DNA of 64,000 nt, taken from positions 27,326-91,325 of the forward strand of contig JAULBX010016194.1 of NCBI GenBank assembly GCA_032358255.1. The letters are read 5' to 3'. Each line of letters begins with the position of its first letter. The first letter of the stretch is position 1. The DNA comes from Heterotrichella gracilis. Lineage: Eukaryota > Sar > Xanthophyceae > Tribonematales > Xanthonemataceae. Below, one piece after another: positions 46,701 through 58,269 of this stretch. The notes beneath the pieces are model-generated. The model was not told where the DNA came from and did no database searches. It was given only the letters and a program-made list of their open reading frames with translations. Both the position numbers and the translations under genes were made by a program.

Positions 46701-47901
46701 TGCACATAGCAAGCCACTCACAAGCCCTTGGGAATATGTGTACCAAGCTGCTTGATTTGATGGTTTTTAGTGAGCGCCAACCTGCTAGTGCACGTGCTTG
46801 CGTGCATACGCCCCCCACCCCCACCTCCCCCCACCACCACCCCAAGCTACAAAGATGGGCGGCTCGGCGAAATCCCCCCCCACACCACCCACCACCCAAA
46901 AGAGTGCCCAGCTGCCTGTCCCTATGCAGTACCGCGTGCACCCCCAGTCGGACATATGCATGCATATGGCCACCCACCTTCCGCAGGCTTCTTGACCACA
47001 ATGGTGGGCGGTGGTGCCAGCCCCCCGCTGCTCTTGACCAGGTCCAGGTACTTCTTGCTGCGCACGTATGCGTTGTACGTGTTTTCGCTGAAGAACTTCT
47101 TCTTGGTCAGCGGGTCCACCCAGGTCTTGTGGCCGCTGGTGCCGTTGGCTGCGGGTGCATGGGAACAGTCAAATCTGGAAACGTGGTTGACCCAGCTGCT
47201 TAGTTTTATGAAGTTTTATGGAGTGAGGTGGTCCCACCCATATCTTGTGCGCAATGGCACCACTGGCTGCGGGTGCAAGCAGTGGATTTTGAGGCTTGGT
47301 TGGGTGTGCGAGCATTGGAACGTGGTTAGGCAAGCTGCGTAGTTTTAGCCTAGGGATTGAGTACTCACAGCCAGTGCAAAGAAGGCAGACAAGCGTTGGC
47401 CCACAATGCAAGCATTGCTCAGGTTTCAAGTTGGGGTTTCTTCCATATGCCCCACAACCCACATATACAACTGCGCGTCTGAAGTCGAGTACTAGGGCTG
47501 TGTTGGCATAATAGCAAGAACCAGCAAGTGTGAGAGGGCCAGCCTTTCGAGGCTGGGTGGCTCCCTGCCAACATCTGTGTATTCTAATGCATGCATATGC
47601 CCCACCACCTAACTTTGGACAACCCCGCACCAGTTCCCATTTTGTTCATAAGGACGAGACAAGGATGTGAGAGAGCCACTACCAGCCTCGAAGGCTGGGT
47701 CGTTCCCCTACCTGCAGAAGCCAGCAGCTGCGACTTCCGAGACTCGAACCACTCCTTGGTGACCGGCGGCAGCCCCGCCACCTTCCGCTTGAGATTGTAC
47801 CGGTGGAAGTCGCTCTTGTAGTGCTCCGTGAGCGACTCCTTGTCGGTGAAGTAGGTGTCGGAGGTGGAGCAATAAAACCCGGCTGCTTGGTCCTGCTCCA
47901 T
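43711..47901 (-). CDS. 60S ribosome biogenesis factor REI1/ZNF622
   Basis: Cytoplasmic pre-60S maturation factor. Eight phase-consistent exons: 47712-47901, 46978-47148, 46278-46357, 45741-45903, 45137-45315, 44570-44854, 44173-44298, 43711-43836 (1320 nt, 439 aa). The start Met at 47901 opens the first U1-like zinc finger, ending HYKSDFHRYNLKRKVAGLPPV, a hallmark of the family. A second finger region without clear Cys (WVDPLTKKKFFSENTYNAYV) follows, then an acidic linker (EEDFDESDGEESEEGD). The conserved core is FGFYFPDAEYLADPEGLLQYL, KLQYGKVPLYI, and HSVQRHMIDTGKCKMAWE followed by YDEFYDYS. The C-terminal block has SGELVLYGPG, REFARYYRQRPRP and RVLMQYRLMG. It ends NLPRNVPY. In finger 1 the second zinc Cys is replaced (YCSTSDTYF instead of C-x2-C). 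Confidence 0.94.
45525..45580 (-). repeat. Decayed copy of the REI1 exon 4 end
   Basis: CTCCCCTGCATCTCCCGCAATGCC through CTCGGCAATGTCCTCATC repeats the exon 4 edge at 45755-45805 (DEDIAEAAPGTAGDAG codons), in the following intron. Confidence 0.75.
47234..47278 (-). repeat. Decayed copy of the REI1 exon 2 start
   Basis: About 42 nt repeat the acceptor and first codons of exon 2 (47119-47162, encoding NGTSGHKTW), about 115 nt upstream in intron 1. A second weak trace follows at about 47335. Confidence 0.75.
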
Positions 47902-49399
47902 GGCGGCCAAGGGCGACGGAAACAGGGCTGGGCGGTTTCTAGTTTTAGGGTGGTTGGAACACAGGGCGGTAGAGGGTATGGAATAGAGTGCGGCCAGCGC
48001 GGTCTCGCTTGCGTTTGGAGGGGTTTGCAGGTTGTTGTCCAAGGTTTATAGGATGCTTTTCTGCTTCGTGCAGTTCCCGCCCTTTTAGATGGCACGCGAG
48101 TTTGTCAAGCTGCGACTTTGTTTTGCACTTGTCACCCTGCCACTGCGCTGCGTTGCCGTGCATTTGGTCGTAACCTTGTAATGCGCGGTAGGAATGGCTG
48201 CAAGTGTTGGCAGGGTAGGCGTTTGGTGTGGCGCATTGCACATGCATGCATGCATAAGTTGAACTTTGTAGCAGCTTTCTTTCCACACAAGCGCTGCAAG
48301 GCTTTTACTCAAACAGCACCTCTCAAAGAGCTAAGCCTGTTCCAGGAACAAAATTTCCAAAGAATATGAGACGCATTCCTAGTGGCACACACAGTGCAAA
48401 GTGCAAAGTTGCCAACGTTGGGAACTGCAGCTGGGCCTAAAACACCTTGCGGAGGTAGGTATGTACGTCACTACTAGAGGCTCTAGTTTAAGAGTTTTGG
48501 AGGAATATTCCACGTCACACTCCACGTGGGGCGCGCCTGTGCAACATGTGTACCATGCGCATGGGGGGAGGTGCTACAACCATACTATTGTCACTAGTTC
48601 TGCCCAGGCTGCGCCACTTTTGAAACAGCCCAATTTTAAACTCCGGGCAACAGGGTATACCCAACCACAACACTAAACATTCCTCTTAATAAAAAGTGAC
48701 ACATACCAACCACGCCAAACCTAGCTTCTGCAGCGCGGCTCAAGCAGTGGAAAATTCCTAGACAGTTGCCCAAACAGGTCAATTTGTGCGCTGACTCAAC
48801 CACTGGTGACCTTCCCGTGTCGGCCTGCCCGTACAGTACAATCGTTGATCCACATCAGGTTCAGCCATAACTATGGCTGTACTTAGAGCAGGCCATGTAT
48901 TGGAAATACTAAACAAACAATACAGCAAGCATTCGCCAACAAAATGGAAATAAATACTGAAACAAAGGCTACAAAAAAAACAGAAGACAACACTATAGTG
49001 TTTATTTTCAGATGCAATGGAAACGCCATCAGTGGAACTGAGTGATCAAGTGGTGGGAAGGGTGAACAGCAACAGCAACTGGCTGTGGGAAAGCATCCCT
49101 GAAGCGCCCTAGCGAGGCTGGCACCCTAAACCCTAAACCCTAAATCAGACCTCCACCAAGTGGATATGCAGCATATGCTGGGGTCAAGCATACCTGTATT
49201 CCATTGAAATTTGATGCTAAAGCATAAACCCAACTCCCTTCAGCCTAAGGAAACCCTGGACCCTAAAACCCCGAGGGGCCATTACAGTCGAGTGTGCTTC
49301 GCTGCCTAAACCCTAAACCCTAACTGCGTGCATAGCCCTGCAGCTCAAACGCGTCGATCTCGGGATACGCACTTGACCCCACCGCTTGCATTGTCACGT
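47902..49399. other. REI1 upstream region and wall-protein 3' flank
   Basis: No separate gene recognised. GCATGCATGCATGCAT lies near 48240-48255. The right end holds the extra copy of the wall protein's last codons (49325-49420), CCCTAAA runs at about 49128-49145 and 49305-49322, and a TGTAA on the minus strand at 49282-49286. Confidence 0.55.
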
Positions 49400-49430
49400 T
49401 CACCTTGCTGAAAAGTTAAGGGGTGGCGGG
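49325..49430 (-). repeat. Duplicate of the wall-protein last exon end, with a second stop
   Basis: About 100 nt after the frame's TGA (49400) repeat the final coding segment (49436-49540, SKVNVTVQAVGSSAYPEIDA codons) and end GYARS-TAG. The duplication therefore carries a different, probably ancestral, end of the protein. Confidence 0.8.
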
Positions 49431-52400
49431 GGCAAAGGTGAGGTTGATTCACGAGCATAGCCTTGCAGCTCAAATGCATCGATCTCGGGATACGCACTTG
49501 ACCCCACTGCCTGCACTGTTACGTTCACCTTGCTAACCAGGTAGGGTGTGGCGGGGTCAAAGGTGAGGTAGAACCACGCGGGGCACTTGGTGGTTGTGTC
49601 CTTCCCGTTGAACACCTCGATTTCCACCCCTTGCATGGTGATGAACGCCACGCGCGTGACAAATCCAGGGTTGTCGGTCTCGTAGATGCCGAACCGAGTG
49701 ACCTGCACATGTGAACAACAACGTTGACTAATATCCACGTTCTCCTTCAACAGGCATGTGGGTTGTCCGTTTGGTAGATGCCAAATCGAATGACCTCCAA
49801 AGCAGTGAACAAATGAATGCATACACAGGCTTCTGCTTGAGCAGGCATGCTGGAGAGTTAGCCAAGGAAGGCCACCACATGTGGAAACCCTCGTGTTCTC
49901 TATAACCCTACCTGTTTAGGGTTTAGGGTTTAGGGTAAACCCTCAACCCTGCACAGGGGTTCAGATAACCCGAAAGCAGGAGGCATTGACACTGTCAGCT
50001 GGCTATACACATAGTAGGAATATACCATCCAAGCTGAACATACGGGTTTAGGGAATAGGGTGACTTGCGCGGAGCTTATGCCGGGTTTAGGGTTTAGCGT
50101 GACTTGTCCTGGGGGGTGGGGGTGGGTCACCTGCACAGGTTTAGCGAAAGTCGGGGCGATCCACACTGGCAGCCGGTCGAACAAGGAGTTGCCATCCACT
50201 GTCCAAGCTTGCCGAATGTCGCCACAGGATCCTGCAGGGATTTGCGGGGCGCCGATGGCATCCCTGCTCCCCCAGCAATCTGTGCAGGTATCGCCACCAT
50301 AGGAGGTCTGTGCGCTGATTCCCGACGCGTACTGGCTGCGCTTGGTTTCGGAGCCTGCCAGGTGAGAAAAAAGGTGTGCTCAGGGTTTTGGGTTCGGCGT
50401 GTTTAGGATTTAGGAGTTAGGGTTCAGGGTGCGCATGGTTAGGGACCCTGCCAGGTGAGGTGTGCTTGGGGTTTAAGGTTCAGGTATTCTGGGTTTAGGG
50501 TTAAAAGGCGCGGTTGGTCTCAAAGCCTGCTAGGTGAGGAAAGGGGTGTGTTTAGGGTTTAGGGTTCAGGTGTTCAGGGTGTAGGGTTGAGGTTGCAGTT
50601 GTTCTGGGAGCCTTCAGCATGACGAAAGGAGGGTGTGATGAACAGACAGGAAAGGCATCCATGTGAAGGTTTTCACAATAATCTCAAAACAAATTCACAA
50701 CAAAACCTTCATAATCCCCCTGATCCTTGACTGCGCATGTTATCCCTGCACCAGGCTTGATCGCATCACACGCACCTGGTGGCAAGGGGGGGAAGGGGGG
50801 TCGCGGCGAGGGGGGCGAAGGAGGGGACGCCAGCCCATACCCATACCCTTCCAAAGAAAAGGCATCAATTTCTGGCCAAGCCAGCCCATCTGATTGGATG
50901 GTGACGCGCACTTGCCGCGTGAGGTAGGGGGTGGGGGTGGTGAAGTTCACCTGGAGCCACCCCTCGCATGGCGTGCCATCCACCCCCTCCCACACCGTGT
51001 TGATGTAACCCCCCAGGAGCACGAATTCCACCTTTTTCACAAACCCGGGGTTGCTGGTCTCCCGCACCCCAAAGCTGGAAACCCGCACCGGGATGTCAAA
51101 GGTGGCGTATAATATGACCACCTCGGTGCTTCTGATCTCGGGGGCCCATGCGGTGCGGATGTCGCCACACCCTAGGGTATTGGGCGGACCTGCACCAGGG
51201 TGATGGTAATAAGTTGGGGGCCTACTAAAATCACCACATACAGGGGTGTTAACATTGGGGGCCAAGCAGGAAGTGCTCAACCACACCCTAGGGTATTGGG
51301 CGGACCTGCACCAGGGTGATGGGTAGGTGTTATGGGCTATGAGCGCCCACTAAATGACCACATCCAGCTGATCAAGGGTAGTATGATAATGATCAGTCTA
51401 AGATCCCATTACCCTTGATTCATCCCTAGGTCATCTCAACATGGCCCCTAGCCTCATGCTCGTGTGACCCTACACACTACACACTACACCCTAGACCTAA
51501 AAACCTTGTTTAGCTTGCTGCAGGCCTAAAACCCTGAACCCCTGGGCACTGCCCCGCACCTACTGCATCCAGTGAGCTCCAGCAGGTGGTGCATCCAACT
51601 GCATAGTTGGAGGTGGCGTTCACAGTGGAGGCGTACTGCTGGACGAACGTCTCGGGGCCTGCAGGGCGGGGAAGGGGGGCGGGGGGCATATCAGTACTGC
51701 TGGAGGAATGCCATGGGCCTGAGAATGGGGGGGGGCAAATCACCATTGTGGATAAGGGCATATTCCTAATGTTGGAGGATCGTCTCGGGGTTTTGGGAAA
51801 GGAGGGGCGAATCAGCAATCTGGGTAGTACTGGCAGAGGCGTACCACCGAGGAATGAGAAGGGGTCTGGGAAGATGGGGGTAGGCAAACTGACCCCTACA
51901 CCCTAAACGCTACAACACTTTGAAAAGGGGATGACAGGGTTGGTCATTGTGCATGGTGCGGGCGCTGGAGTCCACTTTTGTGCAAGAGAGGTGCTGCGTA
52001 CCTGAAGGTAAGGGGGAGAGGGGCACTGGTGGGGGAGGGATCCTGGGCGGTGGGGGGGGGCGGCGTGGGGGGGACAGGTTGGTGGGGGGCATCGGAGGCT
52101 TTGAGGGTGCTGGAGGGGGGAGTGGTGGCTCGGAGTCTGTTGTAGTCGGTGGTGATGGTGGTGGTGTGGTTGAAGGTGTGGGTGGAGGTGGTGTGGGTGG
52201 AGGTGGTCTGGGTGATGGCGGGGAGGGTGGTGGGGATGTGGGCGGTTTTGGTGGGGGGGATGGAGATGGTGATGGTGGTGGCTTGGGGGATGGTGGAGGG
52301 GATGGTGGGGGGGATGGAGATGGTGAAGGTGGTGGTTTGGGGGATGGTTGTGGTGGGGACGGCGGCGGTGGGGATGGTGGTGGTGGATTTGGGAATGGTG

Positions 52401-54209
52401 GTGGTGGAGTAGGCGGCGGAGTGGGTGGGGGGGTAGGTGGTGGCTGGGGTGGCGGTGTAGGTGGTGGCTGGGTTGGCGGTGATGGTGGTGGTGGCTTGGG
52501 CGGTGGTGATGGTGGCGGTGGGTTGGGCGGTGGTGATGGCGGTGGTGGCTTTGACACTGGTGATGGTGGCGGCCGGGTGGGCGGGGGTGATGGTGGTGGT
52601 GGCTTGGGCGGTGGCTTTGGTGGTGGTGATGGTGGTGGTGATGGCGGAGGTGGGGTGGGCGGTGGCGGAGGTGGCGGGGTGGACGGTGGTTTTGGTGGTG
52701 GGCTAGATGGTGGCTTAGGCGGTGGCTTAGGCGGTGGTGATGGCGGTGGCGGTGTAGGCGGTGGTTTTGGAGGTGGTGATGGTGGTGGCGATGGCGGTGG
52801 CTTGGGGGCCGGTGATGGTGATGGCTTGGGTGGCGGAGATGGTGGTGGGGGAGTGGGCGGTGGAGATGGCGGTGGTGGGGTGGGTGGTGGGGATGGAGGT
52901 GGTGGGGTGGGTGGTGGCTGGGGCGGTGGGGTGGGTGGTGGTGATGGCACCAATGAGGCACATGATCGCGCCACTGTGATTATGGATGATGGGGCTTGTT
53001 GCTCATTGAAATAGCAGTACTGGCCTGCACACGCACACACGATGCACAGACTGTGAGGGTTGGTGTATGATACGGATAATTCCGCCACACAAAAGCACTC
53101 TTGATGGGTATAGTGACAAGATTAGTATAGGCCTTTGAGGTGTTATGAGGGTGAGTGTACTGGGGGCACACTGTTGAACACATGCGTAGGTTTTAGAGTT
53201 TTGAAGTTGAGGGTTGAGGGTTTTGGCCGGCCAGGGTACCTGTTGCAGCCCAATACCCTTACCTAGAATTTTTTGCTCCCCTGGCGCAGGGCTGGCTGCC
53301 ACCGAGAGCTCGGTGGTGAGCAGCAGGGTGGGATGAACGCCACAAACCCTACGCCCTAGAAGGTCCATTGTGACTGCCCTCGGCCCGATACCCTTGCCTA
53401 GGGTTTTCCCTCACCTGGCGCTGGTGTGAGTACCACCGAGGGCTTGGTGGTGAGCTGGCAAGGGGGGATAAACACCACCATGGCGGGTAGGAGCAACGCA
53501 GGGGCTGGGGTTAGGGAGTTGAGCAAAAAGCTCTGCTTGAGCAGGTCGACTGTAGCATTGTAGGGGGCATACAGCACGGCTAGGGACTCCCAGGTGTCCC
53601 CAGCCTCTGCCACGTGGAAGCCCTGGCACTTGAGGGCTGCAGGGTGTGTGGGGGGATGGGGGGGTGAGGGGTGGTGAGTAATGTGGCGGGGTGGGGTGGG
53701 AGGTGGGGGGTGGGGGGTGAAGAAAGGGTAGGTTGGAATTAAATTTGGGCCCACTGGGATCACTCAGTTCCTGCTGGGACCCCTGGAGCGCATGGTAGTC
53801 AGGGGTTCTAGGTGAGTTCAGGGTTGCACTTGTCAGGCTGCACTGCCCCAGCACCAGGCCTAACCACACAAGTGTATGCCTGGCACACTAGGCGAACCGT
53901 TATTACGTAGATATTATCCTGTCACTAATTCGCGTTTGCTTTGGGTGCGTTGAACCCACAGTCCGTTCTAATACAATTTGCGTAGCCATTGAGGCAACGT
54001 TAGACCTAAGCTCCTGCCAAGGGGTGGCACCTGTAACTGTTCACCTCCGCACACAAGTGTCAGACCTATCGTGCATGCAGGGCATCAACCAGCCTGTTAA
54101 ACCCACCTGCGTACACTCCATTTCCATCTGTTGGTATCACTGACAGGCCATGGCTTGGCCTCAAACCCAGCAGCACGAACAGCAGCAGGGCTGCGAGCAG
54201 CCTTGCCAT
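49400..54209 (-). CDS. Secreted LysM / Pro-rich / discoidin-like wall protein
   Basis: Probable extracellular-matrix or cell-wall glycoprotein. Seven phase-consistent exons: 54107-54209, 53415-53636, 52002-53024, 51560-51658, 50776-51189, 50131-50354, 49400-49702 (2388 nt, 795 aa). The start at 54209 gives a signal peptide (MARLLAALLLFVLLGLRPSHG). Residues about 38-95 form a degenerate LysM module (KCQGFHVAEAGDTWESLAVLY, ending MVVFIPPC), which in the family binds chitin- or peptidoglycan-like glycans. Exon 3 encodes about 300 residues of SPPPTPPP-type repeats, a hydroxyproline-rich shaft. Two similar modules follow (about 450-600 and 622-780), each with QYAS, CTxCWxSxDA(V/I)G, CGDIRxAW, (R/Y)ETxNPGFVxxV and a closing PEIDAF(S/E)L(E/Q)GY, a discoidin (F5/8C)-like pattern common in algal surface proteins. 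Confidence 0.88.
49740..49792 (-). repeat. Decayed copy of the last exon start
   Basis: The exon 7 edge (49665-49705, encoding VTRFGIYETDNPG) recurs at about 49750-49790 in the preceding intron. Confidence 0.75.
51165..51322 (-). repeat. 42-bp identical duplication across the exon 5 acceptor
   Basis: Positions 51165-51206 and 51281-51322 are identical over 42 bp, including the GTGCAG acceptor and the first codons of exon 5 (GPPNTLGCG). Spacing is 116 bp. Confidence 0.9.
51690..51870 (-). repeat. Echoes of wall-protein exon 4 start
   Basis: The exon 4 edge TACTGCTGGACGAACGTCTC with GGGGCCT is echoed at about 51692-51722, 51765-51795 and weakly 51825-51865, each followed by G-rich intron text. 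The series decays with distance from the exon. Confidence 0.65.
53262..53345 (-). repeat. Decayed copy of the LysM exon end
   Basis: About 80 nt repeat 53400-53475 (encoding TTKPSVVLTPAPG), including the donor edge and the CCCTTRCCTAG motif behind it. Confidence 0.8.
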
Positions 54210-55713
54210 GGCCCCTTTGCCTTGGGTGGACGGTTGACCTTGAGTGGACGTTTCCAGAGACGTCACCCGTAGCCCCTGGTGTGGGTCTAGTACTGCCCTG
54301 CAGGAGTCTGCCTTGCAAGGTTTGAGGCAGCTTGGCGTGTAATCGAGTTGATTGACTCGATCCCTGTGCGGTTAACCCACGAGACTGCGCAAATACTGCT
54401 CTGGAACAGCAGCTCTGGCCAATGTACACCTGTAGTACTGGGTAACCATGTATAGGCCAATAGTACACCTGTCGACCTGGTACCCTGGTTCACGAACCCA
54501 GTGCACTGTTACAGTGCTTCTATCAGATAGTAAAAGCTGTTCGGTGCATGCTGCCTCAGAGAGTGTGTGGGCTCAAACGAGCAAAAACGGTAAATGGCAA
54601 GAATTTTTTAAATTCAGAACGTAACCCAATTTTTATAATGCTCCTTTCTGACAACAGGGGATCTAGCTAGCGGGTTGTTTGGTATTTATCACTGCGCAAA
54701 GTCACGAAGACACACAATAGACAAAAAGTTTCCCCGGTGTGCACCTTCACTTTCTTGTGGCAATAACCCTGGCTGCGTACTTTCACCTCTCCACTGCCTT
54801 TGCATGCATACATGGTATTGGCAGAGGCGGTCTCTAGCATATCTGGGCAACGCGGAGCCACGCGGCAGTACCGGTAAAAGCCCGTCACAAGGGAAAAGAT
54901 CCACCTTGCTCTTGCAACTCGTCGCATTGCAGCTGTGTTTGGGCGACTCGAGGGGCGACCCCTAAATTTGGCATATCCTGTTTCGCCAACTGGTGCCCAC
55001 GCTGTAGCCTCGTTGCTGGGCATGATCTGTGGCGTACCCAGCTCGTTTTTCCAAGTCTCGATTCCAAGTCTCAGCTTTGGCTGCTTTCCGCCACCGGCCT
55101 TTGCATCGCATCTCTGTGACATTTCAACTAGGCAACGGACAAAACTGTGGTTTTGTCCTATGCCGGTCTCGTTGACGGGCCGTCCCGAGGCTGTACATTG
55201 AAGTCGAACCTTTCATCAACTGGAGGGTCTGTTTTGATCGCGAAACGTTTGTCCTTGCGGCTTCCGAACGTTATTGTTCCGGCGGCATATGCATGCATTG
55301 TGTTTCAGTGCCCCGGCACGGGGTTTGCTTGTTGAATTATGCGGCAACTAGTTATAACTGTATGTTGTCGCAGTATTATGGCCCAGTAATTTTTATATGT
55401 TGTGCATGACATAGACCGGGGGCTTGCGCCACCGGTAGTTTGTGCACACCGGCAGTCTGCCCAGGCCGTAGAGATATTTGTTTATTACAAGTGGTTGAGA
55501 GCCCTCGCCTACTGTCAAGTTAATAGTTTGCACCACTGCAGGCATTGCTTTCCCACAGCTGCCACCACACTGGAGCCATCGCCAGCCCTATGCGCCTGGC
55601 AAACCCTCCGCTAGGGTATCTTCCACCCCACCCAAGCAGCAACCCCGCCGCTAGGGTATCTTCCGCCTCTACCCCAGCAGCAAAACCCTCAGATAGGGTA
55701 TCAACCAGGGGCA
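54210..55713. other. Divergent promoter region, wall protein / mitochondrial carrier
   Basis: 1.5 kb between divergent starts; no gene recognised. Three ~40-bp tandem units with CGCTAGGGTATC (about 55608-55710, the last as AGATAGGGTATC) end just before the carrier start codon and lie in its 5' leader or promoter. Confidence 0.6.
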
Positions 55714-58269
55714 ATGGCCAACCACCAGCACCATTTCCCCGACCAACCCACCAGCAGCACCCTCCCTGTGGACGTGCCATCCCAGGGGATGGCAATGGAG
55801 GACAGCAGGGACACAGACGCAAACGTTGGGGATTGCGAATATGAGGAGGAGGGGGAGGAGCTTGGGAATGGGCTGACGGAAACTGGCAAGCTGCTGCTGG
55901 CGGGAGGTGTGGCAGGGGCGGTATCCAAGACTGCCACTGCACCCCTTGCGCGGCTCACTATACTCTACCAGGTGGGTGCGCACCACCTATTAACTAGAAG
56001 TTGGGTATGCCCACATTCAGCGGATGTGCTGCGGCGGACATGGACCATGTGATTCCAAGTCTGCTGCATGACTCATTTCCATCCAAGAAGAAATGGTAAA
56101 GCTGTGGCAAAGCTGTGGCAAACCCAAACCCCATGCATGTGGGTGGCGTTCCCGTCACATGATCTGACATGGCATTTCCTTCACCTGCAGGTGGCGGGCA
56201 TGCAGCTCTCCCCCACCTCCTCCATGCAATCCACCCCCCTGCGGGCGGCATTCGCAGCCATCATCCGGCGGGAGGGGGTGGGCGCGCTATGGAAAGGAAA
56301 CGGGGTGACGATAGTGCACCGGCTGCCCTACTCGGCATTCAACTTCTGGGCCTACGAGCGATTCACCGAGCTGTGGCTCAAGTATTACCCGAGGCAGCCG
56401 GGGCCGGAGGGTTTTCGGCAGGACGTGGCGCGGCGGCTGATGGCGGGGGGCGCTGCGGGCATGTGCGCCTGCACGCTGGTACGCTAAACACAAATCCTAA
56501 TGCATATGCGCTTGGTGGCGCTGCAAAACCGCTGAACTCTACGGTAATCACACAACTCAAAAGCGTGGGCGCCTGGAGCGCTGCAAAGCCTTAACAATAT
56601 GCTGCAAAACCCGAGGTCAATTCTTTTGGCCTGGCTAGTGCTGGGCACAGCCGCTGCTGATGTGGTTTAGGGAGAAGTGAACCTAGTGCATGCTAGGCAC
56701 CCAGCTTAGTCTGCGCACGTGCGTTCAGGTGGTTTTGTTTGGTGGATTATCACATGTACATGGATAAGAGTTGTGCTTTAACGCGCTGCCATGACATGCC
56801 CTGCTATGGCTTGCCAAGCTTCAACATTCTATTCTTAGTTAGGTTGTTAGTTACATGCCTTCGAACAGTAACGCATGCCGATCACATAGCACACTTCTTT
56901 CCCTTGCCCCACTCCATATCATCACACCCTGTGTGCAGCACCTAAGGTACAGGGCCTTGGACCCGTCTTATAGGATTCATCCATTCCCTCCCCGTTTTCC
57001 CCTTCCTCCAGGCATATCCCCTTGACCTGGTTCGCACCCGGCTGGCAGCCCAGACTACCACCAACTACTACCATGGCATTGGGAGAACCCTGGCGCTCAT
57101 CGTGAGGGACGAGGGTTTGCTAGGGTTGTACCGCGGCTTGGGGGCAACGCTAATGCAGGTGGGGGGGGTTAGCTAGGGTTACTAGGGCTGTACGCGGCAT
57201 GGGGACAACCCTGATGCACGTGGATAGTGTTAGCTAGGGTTAGCTAGGGCAACCCTCGTGCAGGTGGGAAGGGTGTAGGGCGAGGGACAGGGTGACTAGA
57301 ATAGGACTAGGAAGCACAATAGCAGGGGTGTGTGGTTGGAAATTGGTGGTGTCATGAGCCAGGTGGGTGTGATAGGGGCGAGGTGCGGTAATGGGTACCC
57401 TGTGGTTGCCAATGTCCGACAAGGAATCGGTCAGGGTTTGCAAGGGTTTGCCCGTCATGCAGCATGGGCACACGACCCAAGTATCAACTTGTGATGATGT
57501 TACCCTGTGTTAGATGCCATCCACATTGCATGCTACCAAGAATCCCTGGCATCGCCCACCCTGCGTGCCGCACATTAATATCCCCCCCTGCAGGTTGGTC
57601 CCAGCCTGGCCATCAACTACGCGGCGTACGAGACGCTGCGGTCGCACTGGGTGTCGCTGCAGCCAGACATAACATCGCCAACGGTAAGGGGATGGGGCGG
57701 TGGCCTCGCTAGCATTCTAGTGTATAGTATCAAGTGCTGGGGTTAGGCACGTGCCAATGTCAACCGACCCAAAACGAAATGGCACCACCTCCGTTTGTTT
57801 AATTTTACGGTACTCAATTTTATCAATCAATACATTAAAATATCGTTAAAGTATTATATCCAAATGTACCCTGATGCGTGGCAGGTTCCCATGCCCCTTG
57901 CATGCGGGTTTGCCTTCGGTTTAATTCATTCTATGTTATTGCTGAGTCACATAATCCCCTGTGCGGCCGCAGGTTCCCATGTCGCTCGCGTGCGGCAGCG
58001 CAGCAGGCCTCGTCTCCTCCACCGCCACCTTCCCGCTGGACCTGGTCAGGCGCAGGATGCAGCTCCAGGGGCAACACGGGGGCCACAAGGTGCACTCCAG
58101 CTACGGCGACGTGGTGCGCCACATCAGGCGAACCCAGGGCCTGCCGGGGTTTTATTCCGGGATTTTGCCGGAGTACTATAAGGTCATCCCGGGGGTGGCG
58201 ATCGCGTTCTGCACCTATGAGTTGATGAAGAAGATGCTGGGGGTGCAGGTGAATGTGCGGGAGCGATAA
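55714..58269 (+). CDS. Mitochondrial substrate carrier (SLC25 family)
   Basis: Inner-membrane transporter; it resembles the plant group typified by At3g53940/At3g55640, whose substrate I will not assert. Five phase-consistent exons: 55714-55971, 56191-56478, 57012-57158, 57594-57683, 57973-58269 (1080 nt, 359 aa). An acidic N-terminal extension of about 55 residues precedes three carrier repeats. Signature motifs: repeat 1 TAPLARLTILYQ (a P-x-[DE]-x-x-[KR] variant with Ala), repeat 2 YPLDLVRTRLAAQ, repeat 3 FPLDLVRRRMQLQG. Other family text: GALWKGNGVTIVHRLPYSAF, GLYRGLGATLMQ, FYSGILPEYYKVIPG. Each repeat has paired membrane helices (LLLAGGVAGAVSKT, RLMAGGAAGMCACTL, SLACGSAAGLVSSTA). Confidence 0.94.
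57174..57268 (+). repeat. Two echoes of carrier exon 3 end
   Basis: The edge encoding GLYRGLGATLMQ plus GTGGGG is repeated at about 57180-57222 and, shorter, at about 57245-57270, right after the true donor. Confidence 0.8.
57878..57912 (+). repeat. Decayed copy of carrier exon 5 start
   Basis: GGCAGGTTCCCATG with following CTTGCATGCGGGTTTGCC repeats the acceptor and first codons of exon 5 (57968-58002), 90 nt upstream. Confidence 0.8.

Noticed and set aside
51947-53014. Long open frames opposite the Pro-rich exon (Gly/Val- and His-rich translations)
   Set aside because: They are mirror frames of the CCN-repeat DNA of the wall-protein exon, which has correct splice phases on both sides.
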